Program-made: the position numbers and the translations under genes | Assembly (NCBI RefSeq): GCF_014066305.1 | Contig: NW_023501119.1 | Span: 112,642 to 176,641, forward strand | Origin: Letharia columbiana | Lineage: Eukaryota; Ascomycota; Lecanoromycetes; Lecanorales; Parmeliaceae | Direction: 5' to 3' | DNA length: 64,000 bases | Part shown: in pieces, positions 21,382 through 32,762 of the stretch | Layout of the letters: every line of letters starts with the position of its first letter | Numbering within the stretch: the first letter of the stretch is position 1 | The notes under the pieces: model-generated | Databases searched by the model: none | What the model was told of the DNA's origin: nothing | Seen by the model: only the letters and a program-made list of their open reading frames with translations

Positions 21382-23039
21382 GGAGTCTGCAATGGGGAGC
21401 AGCAAAATGCGGGGTCTCACTCCGAGAGCGACCACAAACGCTAGGATCTGACCAAAAGATGCCTTGACAGTATCCGACACCTTCTGAAAGATACCGAAAC
21501 TCTCACAAACAAATACGGGCTACGAGCGTACAATCCTGCCGATGATACACTCCCACAATCAGGTATCAGCTCCAACGCCCTCAAACGTTTTCGTCTTCGA
21601 TTGCGTCGACAGTCTCAAGGATCCGGCGTTCTCGATAAGACTAGGCGGGCCATCCACGATGAGACAAAGTTCCAGAAGTTCGTAGACGATATCCGGGACT
21701 TGATCGATGGCTTGAATGAAACGGTGCCTGTGTCATCCGAGTTGGAAGAACAGAAAGTACAGGACGATATCGCATCAATGGTCGACGACATCCAAAGCCT
21801 CCATTTATTCCAAGAAGCATGTAAAGATGACTATCCCAAGTGGTGGACAGCAGCAAGCGCGGCGATCGATGTATCTGATGTTACTACTCTCGAAAAGCGA
21901 TTGGCGGACGAACGTCTAGAGCACTATGAGCTTCCAATTCAGGGCGGTTCGGGTGCGGAGGTTGGTGTTCCCATGATACCAACGCATTTTGGCGATCAAA
22001 AAGGTAAATGTCATCGGGCAAGCCCGCATGAGTGACGCTGACAGGAATAGTCTACTTGGACACTAAAAAGCCGGGTTTTTTTATGTTGACGGAATCTTGT
22101 CGTGCTCAAGGCTCAGAAGCACCTTGTGTTCAATCACGCTTAGGAACGATGTCCTTTCAAAACATTTATAGCATCATTGCCCCAGGCACTGTGCGTACTC
22201 ATTCCGCTCCCGGGTATCGCATTACAAAACATATCGACCCGCAAAACTTCACCTACGTGGACTTAGAAAAGTACGTTGAGAACTTGGACGCTTTGAAGGT
22301 TGACGCAATAACGGAAGGAAAACCTGCGCCCGAAGTAGACGACCGTCATCGCGTCAGAGTGTACATATATTGCCCACCTTGTGCATGTCAGGTTGCGACT
22401 GCTTTTGACATATGCAAGTACAGCGACAAGAAGGATTTTGTGGAGTTCTATATTCGAATCGATCATCGCCAAAGGACAAGCTGTTCAGCGTCAGTCTCCA
22501 GGATTGAAGGGCTTATCTCAGTCATTGATCACCTTAAGAAGAAAGAGAAGAATTATCATCAATCGCATCGTGATTTCGAAATGGACCGGCTGAAAGCGAT
22601 CGACCGCGAGTGGCTGGAACGGCAAGTCTACCACTACACGGAGGAGGATCGCTTAGCAACGCTGTCCCCAGCAAACCAGCTTGCACGTATTGCTGAGCTC
22701 CACAAGGATGAACAACCATGCGCGGCTATCATTCTGCTTGGAGAGGCAGACTACTGCATCCCGCTCATGGGAGCGCTGCCGTTCCGTCCGTTTGAGCCAG
22801 GCGGACTGCCTCGGGAAACCCAGCTCTTCAGGAGCTGGCAAAAGCCCGACCCGCTGCTCAAGCGCTTCTGCTGGGAGAGGGATTACATGGGGACATACTC
22901 ATCAAAAGCTCCGTTGCCACCTAGAAGGCCAGTACCTGCAGACTCGGATACAACGCAGAGGTTGGAGAGCGCTCAGCGCATTCTCAAACGACCCAGAAGC
23001 TCGACCTCAGAGGAAGGCTCTTCACCTCTTGTAATCTGA
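21382..23039 (+). pseudogene. 5'-truncated HeLo-domain protein (fungal prion-inhibition/cell-death family)
   Basis: Coding sequence can be read from 21387 (LQWGAAKCGVSLRERPQTLG). It then changes frame by one base at about 21445-21455 and continues CLDSIRHLLKDTETLTNKYG, later KFQKFVDDIRDLIDGLNETV (about 21679-21738). The 'LL.DTE.L..+YGL...FDDLIR.L.DL+..L' helical layout is that of HeLo/HeLo-like N-terminal domains, which form the membrane-damaging part of HET-S-type proteins. A 41 nt intron (GTAAAT...TGACAG, 22004-22044) joins to a last exon 22045-23039. That exon encodes a 330-residue region of unknown fold with paired cysteines (YCPPCACQVA) and a charged helix (about 22500-22650). The first about 60-70 residues of the HeLo domain and any ATG are missing. 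No amyloid motif or NACHT/NB-ARC domain is visible. Without the N-terminus it is probably inactive. Confidence 0.65.
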
Positions 23040-23590
23040 GTGCGTCTGAATCGACGTCCGCTGAGAGGCAACAAGCGGTGGCACCTCAGCTTTTCTGGTC
23101 CTAGCACATCACAGATTTCCTTGGGTTTACATATAGAGTATTTTAATCACGCCAACTTTCCTCTGCTCTGATGCTATTGCCCCCTTCTGGCACTCCGCCG
23201 TCTTCGATACATTCAAGCATGGAGATATCGATGCCCGAGTCTGCTTCCGATACCAGTATCTGCCCGTCTTCGAACCCGTCTTATATCTTCTCTTCCCCTA
23301 GTAACGGTCGCCGCGCGGATCATCTCGCTCGTGAAATCCTGCACTTTGTGAAGTAAATTTCCTGGAGATGGCACTTAAATACATGCTTCCAAAATCAGCA
23401 AAATTTATGAGATATAGTTGCGGATGGGAAGGAATTTATTTTTGAGAGACACCTATTGCGAAGTATAGGAATATCCTTGCCCTAAGTATCTCTGAGGTTT
23501 ACGATCTTCAATGGTTTGATTGATTGATTGATTACATCATACTACCCTAAAGTCTTACCTTAGTAGCCGACTATGCGAGTTACGTAATCT
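23040..23590. other. Transition from genic DNA into the AT-rich block
   Basis: No gene supported. A (TTGA)4-type run is at about 23515-23532, close to the edge of the AT-rich block. Confidence 0.5.
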
Positions 23591-26500
23591 ATCTGATCCT
23601 TTCGACTAATCATATGATCTCAAATAAATAAGGCTATATAAGTTACCGTCATAGTTCTATATCTTGCTATACTTGATCCTTAGAAAGAGATACACTCTAT
23701 ATCGCTAAGGCCCTCCCGTCTTAATTATATTCTTCTTTTTAATCGCTTATCCTAGTAAATTCTTATTATTAATTTTTATTAAAGACTTAATATTATCTAA
23801 TAAGTCTAATATTTCTTATAAAGTCCGCCGCTATAGAGGCGTAATATAATTTTATTAATATATCTTTATAAGTAATAATCTTCTCTTTCATCTTTCTTCT
23901 TTCTTCGACTTATTATATTCCTCGCTTCTTACTAAATAGCCTATATTTGTAAAGAATATATCGAGTCGTCTACTTCGCTTTATACTCGTATTCTTTATCC
24001 TCTATATTCGATATCTATCGATTATAAAGAAAAGCCTTAAGACTTATTTTCTTAATTCTTATTTACGTTATTAGCGACGTCTTAGCGCGCTTAACTCTCG
24101 AATATAGAAGTTATATTTATTTCGACGATGTTAATTAGATTCTTCTAAGAATACCACCTCGCTTCTTATTAATCTATTCGATAATTTATTATTCTATTAC
24201 GTAATCTCTAATAGCTATCTTAATTATTAATATTATTCTTATTTATATAATTAATAATTAGACTATTTCGTTAGTATTTATCTTTACTCTTTTATTATAA
24301 ATTACTTACTCTCGCTAACTAGTAATCTTCTTCGCCTCTCTATTCGTCTATTTATTATTATCGATATTAATATATATCGAAATTTAGTATAATTCTATTA
24401 CTACTTCGAGATACTTTAGCGAATTAATAATCTATACTATTTATATTATATAAATCTATCTTAAATACTTATTCGAATCTTCGATAGTCTAAATTAATAT
24501 TTAATTATTTATATTTATTATAACTCTATTAAGTTATAGTCTTATTTAATATATAACTATTATTATTAAAGCTTAAAGAATATTGTATAGCTTCGTCGAG
24601 TATATTATATATTAGTCGCTTAAGTTTAAATAGATATTAAAAGTAGAATTAATATCTAACGATATAGCTAACGCTTTCATCTTTTTATTAATTTCGCTAT
24701 CGTCTATATATATTATTATATAACTTTTATTAATTAATCTTTTAGCTAGTTCTTTAGCGACTTTCTTAATCTTATAAATTATCGTTTTAAAAGGTTTTTA
24801 ATTAAGGGAGCGACGCTGAAAGAGCGTAGTTTCTTAATCTTATTAGTGTCGTTATATTATTCTTTAAATCTATTAATATATCGCTTTAGTGAACTTAGTT
24901 TCCTATTCTTCTTAGATTTTCTTTTAAACTTTTATCGCTTAAATTATAACTTAATAATCTCGCTATATATTAAATTAATAGCGATTTATAAGATAACTTT
25001 CGAGATAATCTTATTTAGTTATTATTTAACTAATAGAAAATACGCTTCTATATCGAGTGCTAAAATAAATATAACCTTAAATACTTTAATTATCTTTCTT
25101 TCTATTTAAGATTAAATTCTTTATAGCGATAAGAAATAAGTTTTATTATAGTTAATAGTATTTTTAAGCTAGTACTATACTAAGTAGTAATACGTTATTT
25201 ATAAGATAATTATCGCCTAATAGAGCTATCTTATACTCTTATAATTATTACTCTATATTAATTCGATAATTCTCGCTAGTATATTAATGCTTTTAGTAGT
25301 TTTAGATTAAATCTTCTTATTATAATAATTTTATAGAAGTTTAAAATTAATTTCGACTTCTAGATAGCGGATAAAGCGTCTCGCCTTAATATATTATCTC
25401 TTATTAAGTTATAGAGGATAATTTAAGCTAAATCTCTATTTTCTATTAAGATATAGTAATTAATATTTATTAGAATTAAACTTTAATTTATATTATAACG
25501 CTTACTTTATATAAACTTCGTTATAGATTTTACGAAGTACGTTATAGTTTTTCTTAATGAAATTTTCTACTATTAAAAGATTTATATCGTCTATAAAGTC
25601 GATAATTACTATTTCTAAGTTAACGCGATTATTATATTTATTAATAAAATTTAAATTATAGAAGAGATAAAGTATAGACGATAGCGGTAATTCTTAAGAA
25701 ATTTCGATTGCTATAAGAGTCTTTAATATAAAGTATTCGCTTATTTTTAGTATTATTATTCTATTAGATAAAAATAATTCTATCTAATTAACTACTCTTA
25801 TATTAATTTTTCACTTTTAAAGATTATAAAGTAGTCGAGAATAAGAGACTTTATTATATATATTTGAAACATCTAGTAGTAATATCGTAGTTACTTTATT
25901 AGAGTTCTAGACTTAATATATTCTTTCTAGAAGATAGTAAATATTGTATTTATATGATTATAATCTATAACGTTCTATATATATAGTCGATAGAAGTTTA
26001 TATATCTTCGTAAGATACGCTATTCTTCTAGTAAGAATAAACTTTATTATCTTTTTTATAGTATTAAGTAGAGCTATTAGTCGATATCCTTTAGAAATTA
26101 AGTAATTTTTATTCGACTTCGAAAGGATAATTATTATTAATATTCTAAAGTGCTCTAGATAGTAGTTATTTATTATATATATATTAAATATTTTATATAG
26201 ATAAGAAAGTAATGACTTTAGGATCTTCTTAAGAATTAGATTAGAATCGCGTCTCTTCTCAATACTCTCTTTAACGATATTTGCGTTATGATCTTTCTTA
26301 TTTTATTTATAATAATTATATCTATTAGATAGACTTATAAGTATATTATATTAATACTAATATTATCTAACTTCGTCTATATCGATAGTAGAAAGAACGT
26401 TTTTATAAGAAGATCTATCTTTAGACCTAGTTCGTTATATTTTTATTTATCTTTATTAAATAGCGAAGGGAGATACGTCTATATTATAAGTTATTTTCTA

Positions 26501-29500
26501 GCTTACTTAGTCTTTTTTTATATTATTTATAACGACTTATATATCTCTACTATAAACTCTCTAAACGCCTTTCTAATAGTTCTCTTAATTAGATTATTTT
26601 TGAAGTTCTTAGCGACTTTATACTTATTTTATACTTTCTTCGAGAGCGTTATTCTTTAGCTTCTTTTTAGCGATTTATAACGTCTTTATACTTTCTTATA
26701 TTCTAATATAAATCTCGATTTAGACTATAGCGATAATTTAATAATTAAAGTAAATTCCTCTATAGCCGCTTAAATAGAGTTAATAATAATTATTACTTAA
26801 TAATCGATATTATTATTAATAAGATTTTTACTATTTTCTAGAGAATTAACTAGATACTCTTTCGATACTATAGCTTAAGCGAGTATCTCTCTTAAAATCT
26901 TAACGTCTAGTTTATTAAAGTTTCGGCGTATTATTAATATTAACTCTATTATAGTTAGCTTAAGCTTTATAAGAATTAAGAGATAGTTAGATTTACTTTT
27001 AAAGTCGTTTTCGATATTATAGTTAATAATATTTGCTATTAATATTAGAGTAACGAATAGTAAGTCTATTATTATTTAATAGTTTTCTTTATATATTATT
27101 ATTTTTATTAGCAATATTTATTTTATAGCGAATTCTTTCGCTATAAGTATTAGTTTTTCTACTCTCTTATCGATATAAGTATTTAATTCTCTCTATATTA
27201 TATAATATAGGTTAAAGTCGTCTAATATAATCTATTCGTTATCTTTAGACTTTATAAGCGTCTTATATAGTTCGTTAAATTTATCTATTTATTAGTTATC
27301 GAGGTTATAGATATTATATATATATATAATTCTATTATTTTCGAACTTGATATTAAGAGTATAGAGGTTCGATAAATAATATAATAGATATTATTACTTT
27401 AATAATATTCTCTTATTAATATAAAAGTATATTCGTATATTATTATAATAGAGGTAGATTAAGTTAAATCTATTCTTTAAAGAATAATATAACGTATTTA
27501 TATTAATATTTCTCTAGAGCTTTTAAATTACTACTATATCGATATTATAGATCTTTTTATTATCGAAGAGTTCTATTATAATTATTCTAAATTTTCTTAT
27601 ATTATATTATAGTATTAATAGCTAACTAAGATATACTATTATTTCTCGATATTATTATTAGTATTACTTACTCACTCCGCCTAGTCTATAAAGTCTATAT
27701 TCTCTTTCTAAGTATTCTTCTTTTCTTAATCGTCGATAAATTAAATATATCTCTTTTTATTCCTATTAACGAAAACCGTAATTCTCTTATTACTACTTTT
27801 TTAATTTAGAGACTATCTATTATCCTCGAGATTATTAATTTCCTCTATCGCTATATTATTTTTATATTATTTAGCTTCGTCTACTACTTTAAAAGACGAT
27901 TTATTTCTAGATAAAGCTCTTATTAATAATATAAAAGTATATCTTCTTCTACTCGACTAAAGATTCGATATAATAGTTCTTTCGAGGTTCGGCCCTCTAA
28001 TTCCTTTCTTATTAACTATTCTATCTCTATCTATTAATTTATCGCGTATAAATATTAGTCTTAAAAAAAAATTCTTATTTTATTTATAATTAGATATATT
28101 CTAAAAGTAGTTACTTAATTAATCGCTTATTTAATAATTAGTCGATATTTTCTTCGTTATTATAAATCGTAAAGGAGTTTATTATCTCGCTATTCTTATT
28201 CTCGCTATCTCCCTCTTCTTTACTATATATATTTTATTTTAAGCCTTATATAGTCCCTCGTAAACCGAATATTTATAAGTATTAATCGTATATTCTTTAT
28301 AATAATACTCTTCTAAGTATTTCTCGTATATTAAATAATTCTTTTTAGGATATATAGTCGATAGGTGATTATATTTCTAGTATATAAAGTATTACTTTAA
28401 TTTATACTGCTTATTATAAATATAATAGTTATATAGTTTTAAATCGATAATTAGACCTTCTTTTAGTACTCTATTTTCTTTCTCTAGAGATATTAATTCG
28501 ATAATTAATAAACTCTTATTATAATTCTCTTTATTCGCGTCGAATTAATTTAGCTATACTATATCGAGGCTTAGCGTATTAATATTCTTATTCTAAACTC
28601 TTTTAATTATCGTAGCCATATCTTTAATATTAAATATATTAATCTTTACTTTATAAAGTAGAAGATTATATATTTTAGTAATTACTCTCGCGCTACTACT
28701 TATCTTTAGAGTTTAATTCTTACTTTTTCTTAGTTTATTCGCCTTCTTCTTATTTGTAATTATAATATATATATCGCTACTCGCTAGCCTTCTAGTCGTT
28801 TTAATAGATTTTCTTATAGTATTCGTACTTTTTATATATCTATTAATTATCGTAATTATCTCACTCGATATCTTTCTCTTTAATACTTTACTTATTATCT
28901 CATCTTATAACTTTATAATAATCTCATTTAACTTATTATATAGTATTTAATCTTATTTTAATATTACTAATAATATAATAGAGATTTCTTCGATAATAAA
29001 GAAGAATATCGAGGATTAGTTTAGTACGCTAGTATAGCTAGTTATCGATATATTACTTTTTAGACTAGCTATCTAATACTTAATATATATAATCTTTTTC
29101 TTTATATTATTATCTCGATTACTTAAATTAATAACTAGTTTATATACTTTATTTAAGACTATTTAGATTTTAAATTTATTATTTATTCTTTTTATAAATA
29201 CTATTACCGCCTTAAGAATAATAACTACTTCGTTTATTAATAATTTCTAGCCTTTATTTATTATTTTTAATATAATATTTATTAACAACTTTAATATAAA
29301 TGCGTACTTCTTAAAATTATAGCTATTATAATTTCATTAAGATTAACTAGTCTTATTCGATATAATTATAGAGATATAGACGTTTTCTAAAGTTAATTAA
29401 AGAGATACTAGTCTTACTAAGTACTTTAAATATATATATCTACTTTCTATAACTTAATAATATAATATAAGCGTTATACGAAAGATTAATATTTAATAAT
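23590..29500 (-). mobile_element. RIP-degraded Tad1/LINE-like non-LTR retrotransposon
   Basis: About 5.9 kb of extremely AT-rich, stop-filled DNA. The minus strand still shows an apurinic endonuclease signature (DDFNLYY at about 27200-27222, for the family's GDFN-x-H-H). RT motif A is LLLDVSNIYNKVS at about 25835-25875, where the family reads LLLDVSGAYDNVS. Motif B/C is an ELPLSSILY-FYN stretch and then DFIDDINLL at about 25575-25608, for GFVDDVNLL. The order endonuclease, then RT, matches LINEs of the fungal Tad1/I group. Nearly all departures from consensus are the changes RIP makes. The 5' end should be near 29500 and the 3' end near 23600-24000. I did not resolve a gag zinc knuckle, RNase H, poly(A) tail or target duplication. 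More than one nested copy is possible. Confidence 0.75.
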
Positions 29501-30006
29501 TATTAAAATCTTAAAGGCAATTACGGGAATTGCAAAACCTTAAACGAAATTAGCGTACGACTTTTCCTCGAAACTCTTAGAGTTAATATATTCTCTTCTC
29601 TTAACATTAATCGATTGATAACTCGAAGCGAGATCTTGGTAATAATTGGAAAGCTGCTTTCTTAATACTTAAGAGTTGAAATCTTAAATGGCTTCTACGC
29701 TAAGAGGCTAGTGACCAATCAGACCATCGAATCTCACCATTCTTAGTCTAAAATACACCTTATTTCTTCATTTTCGATCTAAAAGCGGGTGCACACGGGT
29801 ACGTCCAAAAGAGGAAGCTGGAAAAGAACTTCAAAATCCTCAAATCTACCTTTTTTGATTCCTTTTCTTTTATTAAAAATATAATAATAAAATAAGTACG
29901 TAGAGTTATAGAGTTAACTATGCGCTTTTAAACAGCATAGCGTAGACGAAATTTGATAAAGTATCCGTAAAGATATACTAAAAACTAAGATTTTTACTTG
30001 AATTAT
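29501..30006. other. Edge of AT-rich block, no gene seen
   Basis: Composition returns gradually to normal. No open frame or motif is recognisable. Confidence 0.5.
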
Positions 30007-30100
30007 CGAGCTTGCGAGAAGAGCCTCTCCGGCAGAAGCCCTCGGAGAGCCCTCGGAGAGCCCCCGGAGGGTTAGGGGGGTTTCAGGCGGTCTCCCCCTG
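30007..30100 (+). repeat. Foldback repeat family, copy A (direct)
   Basis: A GC-rich unit beginning CGAGCTTGC and continuing through CTCTCC, CGGAGAGCCC and a GGTCTCCCCC end. It aligns without gaps to copy C (30266-30355). Differences are mainly C/T and A/G transitions, with A keeping the C or G at most sites. Confidence 0.75.
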
Positions 30101-30139
30101 ATCAGTGAAATATAACATCTCTCTCTCGATTCTCAGGGT

Positions 30140-30355
30140 TAGATCTCTTAAAATCCCTTAAACCCTTCGGAGCTCTTTAAGGGCTCTCCGAGAGCTTATA
30201 GAGTATCGGAGGGGCTGTCAAAGCAAGCTCGAAATTTGATTGTTTTAGTGATATTTGATTGATTTCGAGCTTGCTTTGACAGCCCCTCCGATATAAGCTC
30301 TCGGAGAGCCCTTAAAGAGCCCCCGAAGGGTCCGAGGGGTTTTAGGAGGTCTCTC
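30140..30355. repeat. Long near-perfect inverted repeat (copies B and C), hairpin-forming
   Basis: Left arm about 30140-30235 and right arm 30262-30355 are reverse complements around a 26 nt AT-rich loop (30236-30261). The inner 32 bp pair perfectly (30204-30235 with 30262-30293). A further run of about 28 bp matches perfectly after a 3-5 nt bulge on the left arm (near 30199-30203). Outer parts match with mostly transition differences. The unit contains paired GGGCTCTCCGAGAGC palindromes of its own. It may be a MITE/foldback element, or a recombination product of copy A's family. No ORF is inside. Confidence 0.85.
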
Positions 30356-30365
30356 TAAGAATCTA

Positions 30366-31214
30366 ATATAGTTAAAAACCAGTACTCGGCAAGCTTTTCA
30401 CTACTGAGAAGCCCGCGCCTTAGCACATATTAAGGAGTTGTCTTGTCGAAGGCTTGGCCACTGTATGCATACATGCTCTGTAGATCAATGTTACGCCACA
30501 ACGTTGCATTTCCCTTTCAACCAGAGTCCAGAGTGGGATAATTTTGCAGTCCATCGAGAAAGACGATTTGATGCCGAAGGCTTCCGCAGTCGGCATATCG
30601 AAAAATACTGCTGCACTGGTTGGACTGCGATGGACTGCGCCTCACCATTACTTTCAACAAACAAGTCAAGCATGTTTCTTCTTTTTGGCCCCCAGTTGTT
30701 GCGATGGGTGGCCCGTCTTAGTTGCATCAAGTCCAGATGGCAGGATCTACAAAGCCACGAGCCCCATATGGAGGTCTTCGGCGGCGCGTACATGTTTCAT
30801 GCACGAATCTCCGACTTGGCTTGTACACCTTCTGCAATCCTTCCTAATCCTGGGAGGAAAATGGCCAACCATTGTGCTACCTGAGCCGCCCATTGCGCCG
30901 CTCCCAACATTTATGGTTCCTGACCATTGAGTATGTTGAACTCAAGTGAGACGCTCTGCATACCCTTATGCAGAATGTATGCGCCCGATCCAATAGCATC
31001 TTTGGCTGAGGGATGGAGACCAGCCCTTGCACATGGTTAATAATTCATGTTTGGGGGGGAAGGAGGAGACTGGTGGCAGGATTATATGTTCCGGATTCCT
31101 TCACCAGGTTAAAAAACGAACAACTCATTCAACGTCGCATGTGCAAGGCTGTGAGGAGTCGATCCCATTCAAACTCCAGCATTGCTCTTGCGTTTGAACT
31201 TGAATCCTGTCAAG
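30366..31214. other. Intergenic region with overlapping ORFs on both strands
   Basis: Open frames overlap at 30438-30930 on both strands, an arrangement often left by a decayed gene, but neither translation resembles a known family. The last 200 bases should hold the promoter of the rhodopsin-domain gene. Confidence 0.4.
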
Positions 31215-32762
31215 ATGGCGAGTACGACCACGGGTATGACTCCAGAGCAGGCTCAGGCTGCGCTCCGCACACTGCTCGAAGGGCCAGCGATGAGCCCTCC
31301 GGCAGGAGTGATCCCTAATTTCCACAATCCACCCAACCTCAACGTGTTTGTCACCTTGACGATAACTCTTTGCGTCGCTTTCGGTACTCTGGCTGTGCTT
31401 TTGCGCATGTACACTAAGGTGTTTATTCTTCGAGCGCTAGCATGGGAAGATTGTAGGTTTCCCTCATCGTTGTGAAATTGCAGCCGTTACCTTACTGATG
31501 CCGTTCAGATGTCATCGTCCTAGCATGGGTAAAGCGGTCCGCTTGAAACTGGATCGGTCTTCTGCTGACTTTATCAGCTGCTTCAGATTGGGGAGACTAT
31601 CCCTTCCGGGATCGTGACTCGGTATGGGGGGGGGACCCATATGTGGAACGTCCAGCTACAAACCTTTTTCAGGATGCTTTACGTGAGATTGATCACGAGA
31701 GGAAGCCAAAATGGTGGAACCCGGCACTGACAGCATGTTTAGTGGATCAACATCTCAGCCGTCGTCTACGGCTTTGTGGTCTTCTTCATCAAACTTTCCA
31801 TCCTGCTCCAATACCTTCGCATCTTCGCACCCACCAGAAAAGGCAACATGTTCATCTATGTTGGGGTTCACCTCTGCATCTGGACCAATTTGGTATTCTA
31901 TCTCACCGAGACCGTGTTTGAAATCGCTATATGTACTCCACGCGAGAAGATTTGGAACCCGCTGATGACAACCGGGCATTGTTTCAGCGTCGACGTGACT
32001 TTCCAGGCCACTGGGGTCTTCAACGTCATCTCCGATTTCGCAATACTAATACTGCCCATGCCCTGCGTCTGGAGGCTACGGTTACCGCTGAAGAAGAAGA
32101 TACTCATGACGACCATCTTTGCGACAGGTCTTTTGTAAGTAGTCCTTCATATCACAACCTGGCTCGGAGATGTGAATGTCGCCAGAGTCTCGCAACTTTG
32201 TCACGAACACCTGCGTTCTGCGGTATTTCCATGAGTTTTGACTAACATTCATTGCCTTAGCGCATGCATAACCTCCATCTTACGGACGTACTATACCTGG
32301 AAGATCGTCCAGTCGCCTGACATAAGCTATAACATGGTCCCCATGGGCATGTGGACTTACGCCGAGCTCTCCACCGGGATCGTCATCAGCTGCCTCCCAG
32401 TCATACCAAAATTTTTCCAACATATCGGTCCCAAAGTATCCAGCGCCCTTACACTCAGGTCCAAATCCACAAAGGAGTCAGGTCACGAATCGGCATCCGC
32501 GACACCCTCGGACAAAGTCCGAGCCGAAAAGCTCAAGCTACCCAGTTTCAAACACACGTTTGCTTCGGTCGTTTCGAGCACGGAGAAGGATGATGACCAT
32601 GAGATGTATAGCCAACAGTCTCTTCCCAAGGGGGAGTATGTCCAGCTTCATGAGGAAACGGCTATACCGAGGCGCGATGCTACTAGGGAACTGATTCGGA
32701 TGCCGACGGCGAAACTTGCCGCGACGCGAGATGATTTGGAGAGAGGATATGGGAGGTTCTAG
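31215..32762 (+). CDS. Seven-transmembrane fungal rhodopsin-domain protein (PTH11/SAT4-like integral membrane family)
   Basis: Five exons: 31215-31452, 31509-31528, 31578-31682, 31743-32134 and 32261-32762, with introns of 56, 49, 60 and 126 nt, giving 418 residues. The start ATG lies in AAGATGG context. A short extracellular N-terminus precedes TM1 (about residues 45-65); LRMYTKVFILRALAWEDY carries the conserved basic-aromatic loop and the WED motif completed by splicing. Later blocks are WINISAVVYGFVVFFIKLS and LLQYLRIF (TM3), then CIWTNLVFYL, SDFAILILPMP (the DxxxLxLP motif of this family), KKKILMTTIFATGL and ACITSILRTYYTW. The tail (about 110 residues) is cytoplasmic, Ser/Lys/Glu-rich. 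These proteins are GPCR-like membrane sensors of mostly unknown ligand in Pezizomycotina. All splice junctions restore family motifs, so the model is firm. Confidence 0.88.

Noticed and set aside
24846..25109. ORF of 87 codons inside the AT-rich block
   Set aside because: Extreme AT-rich composition gives Ile/Leu/Tyr/Asn strings. It lies antisense to the LINE and has no domain.
30438..30930. Overlapping ORFs on both strands resembling a gene
   Set aside because: Neither strand gives a recognisable domain or splice structure. Reported only as intergenic with possible decay.
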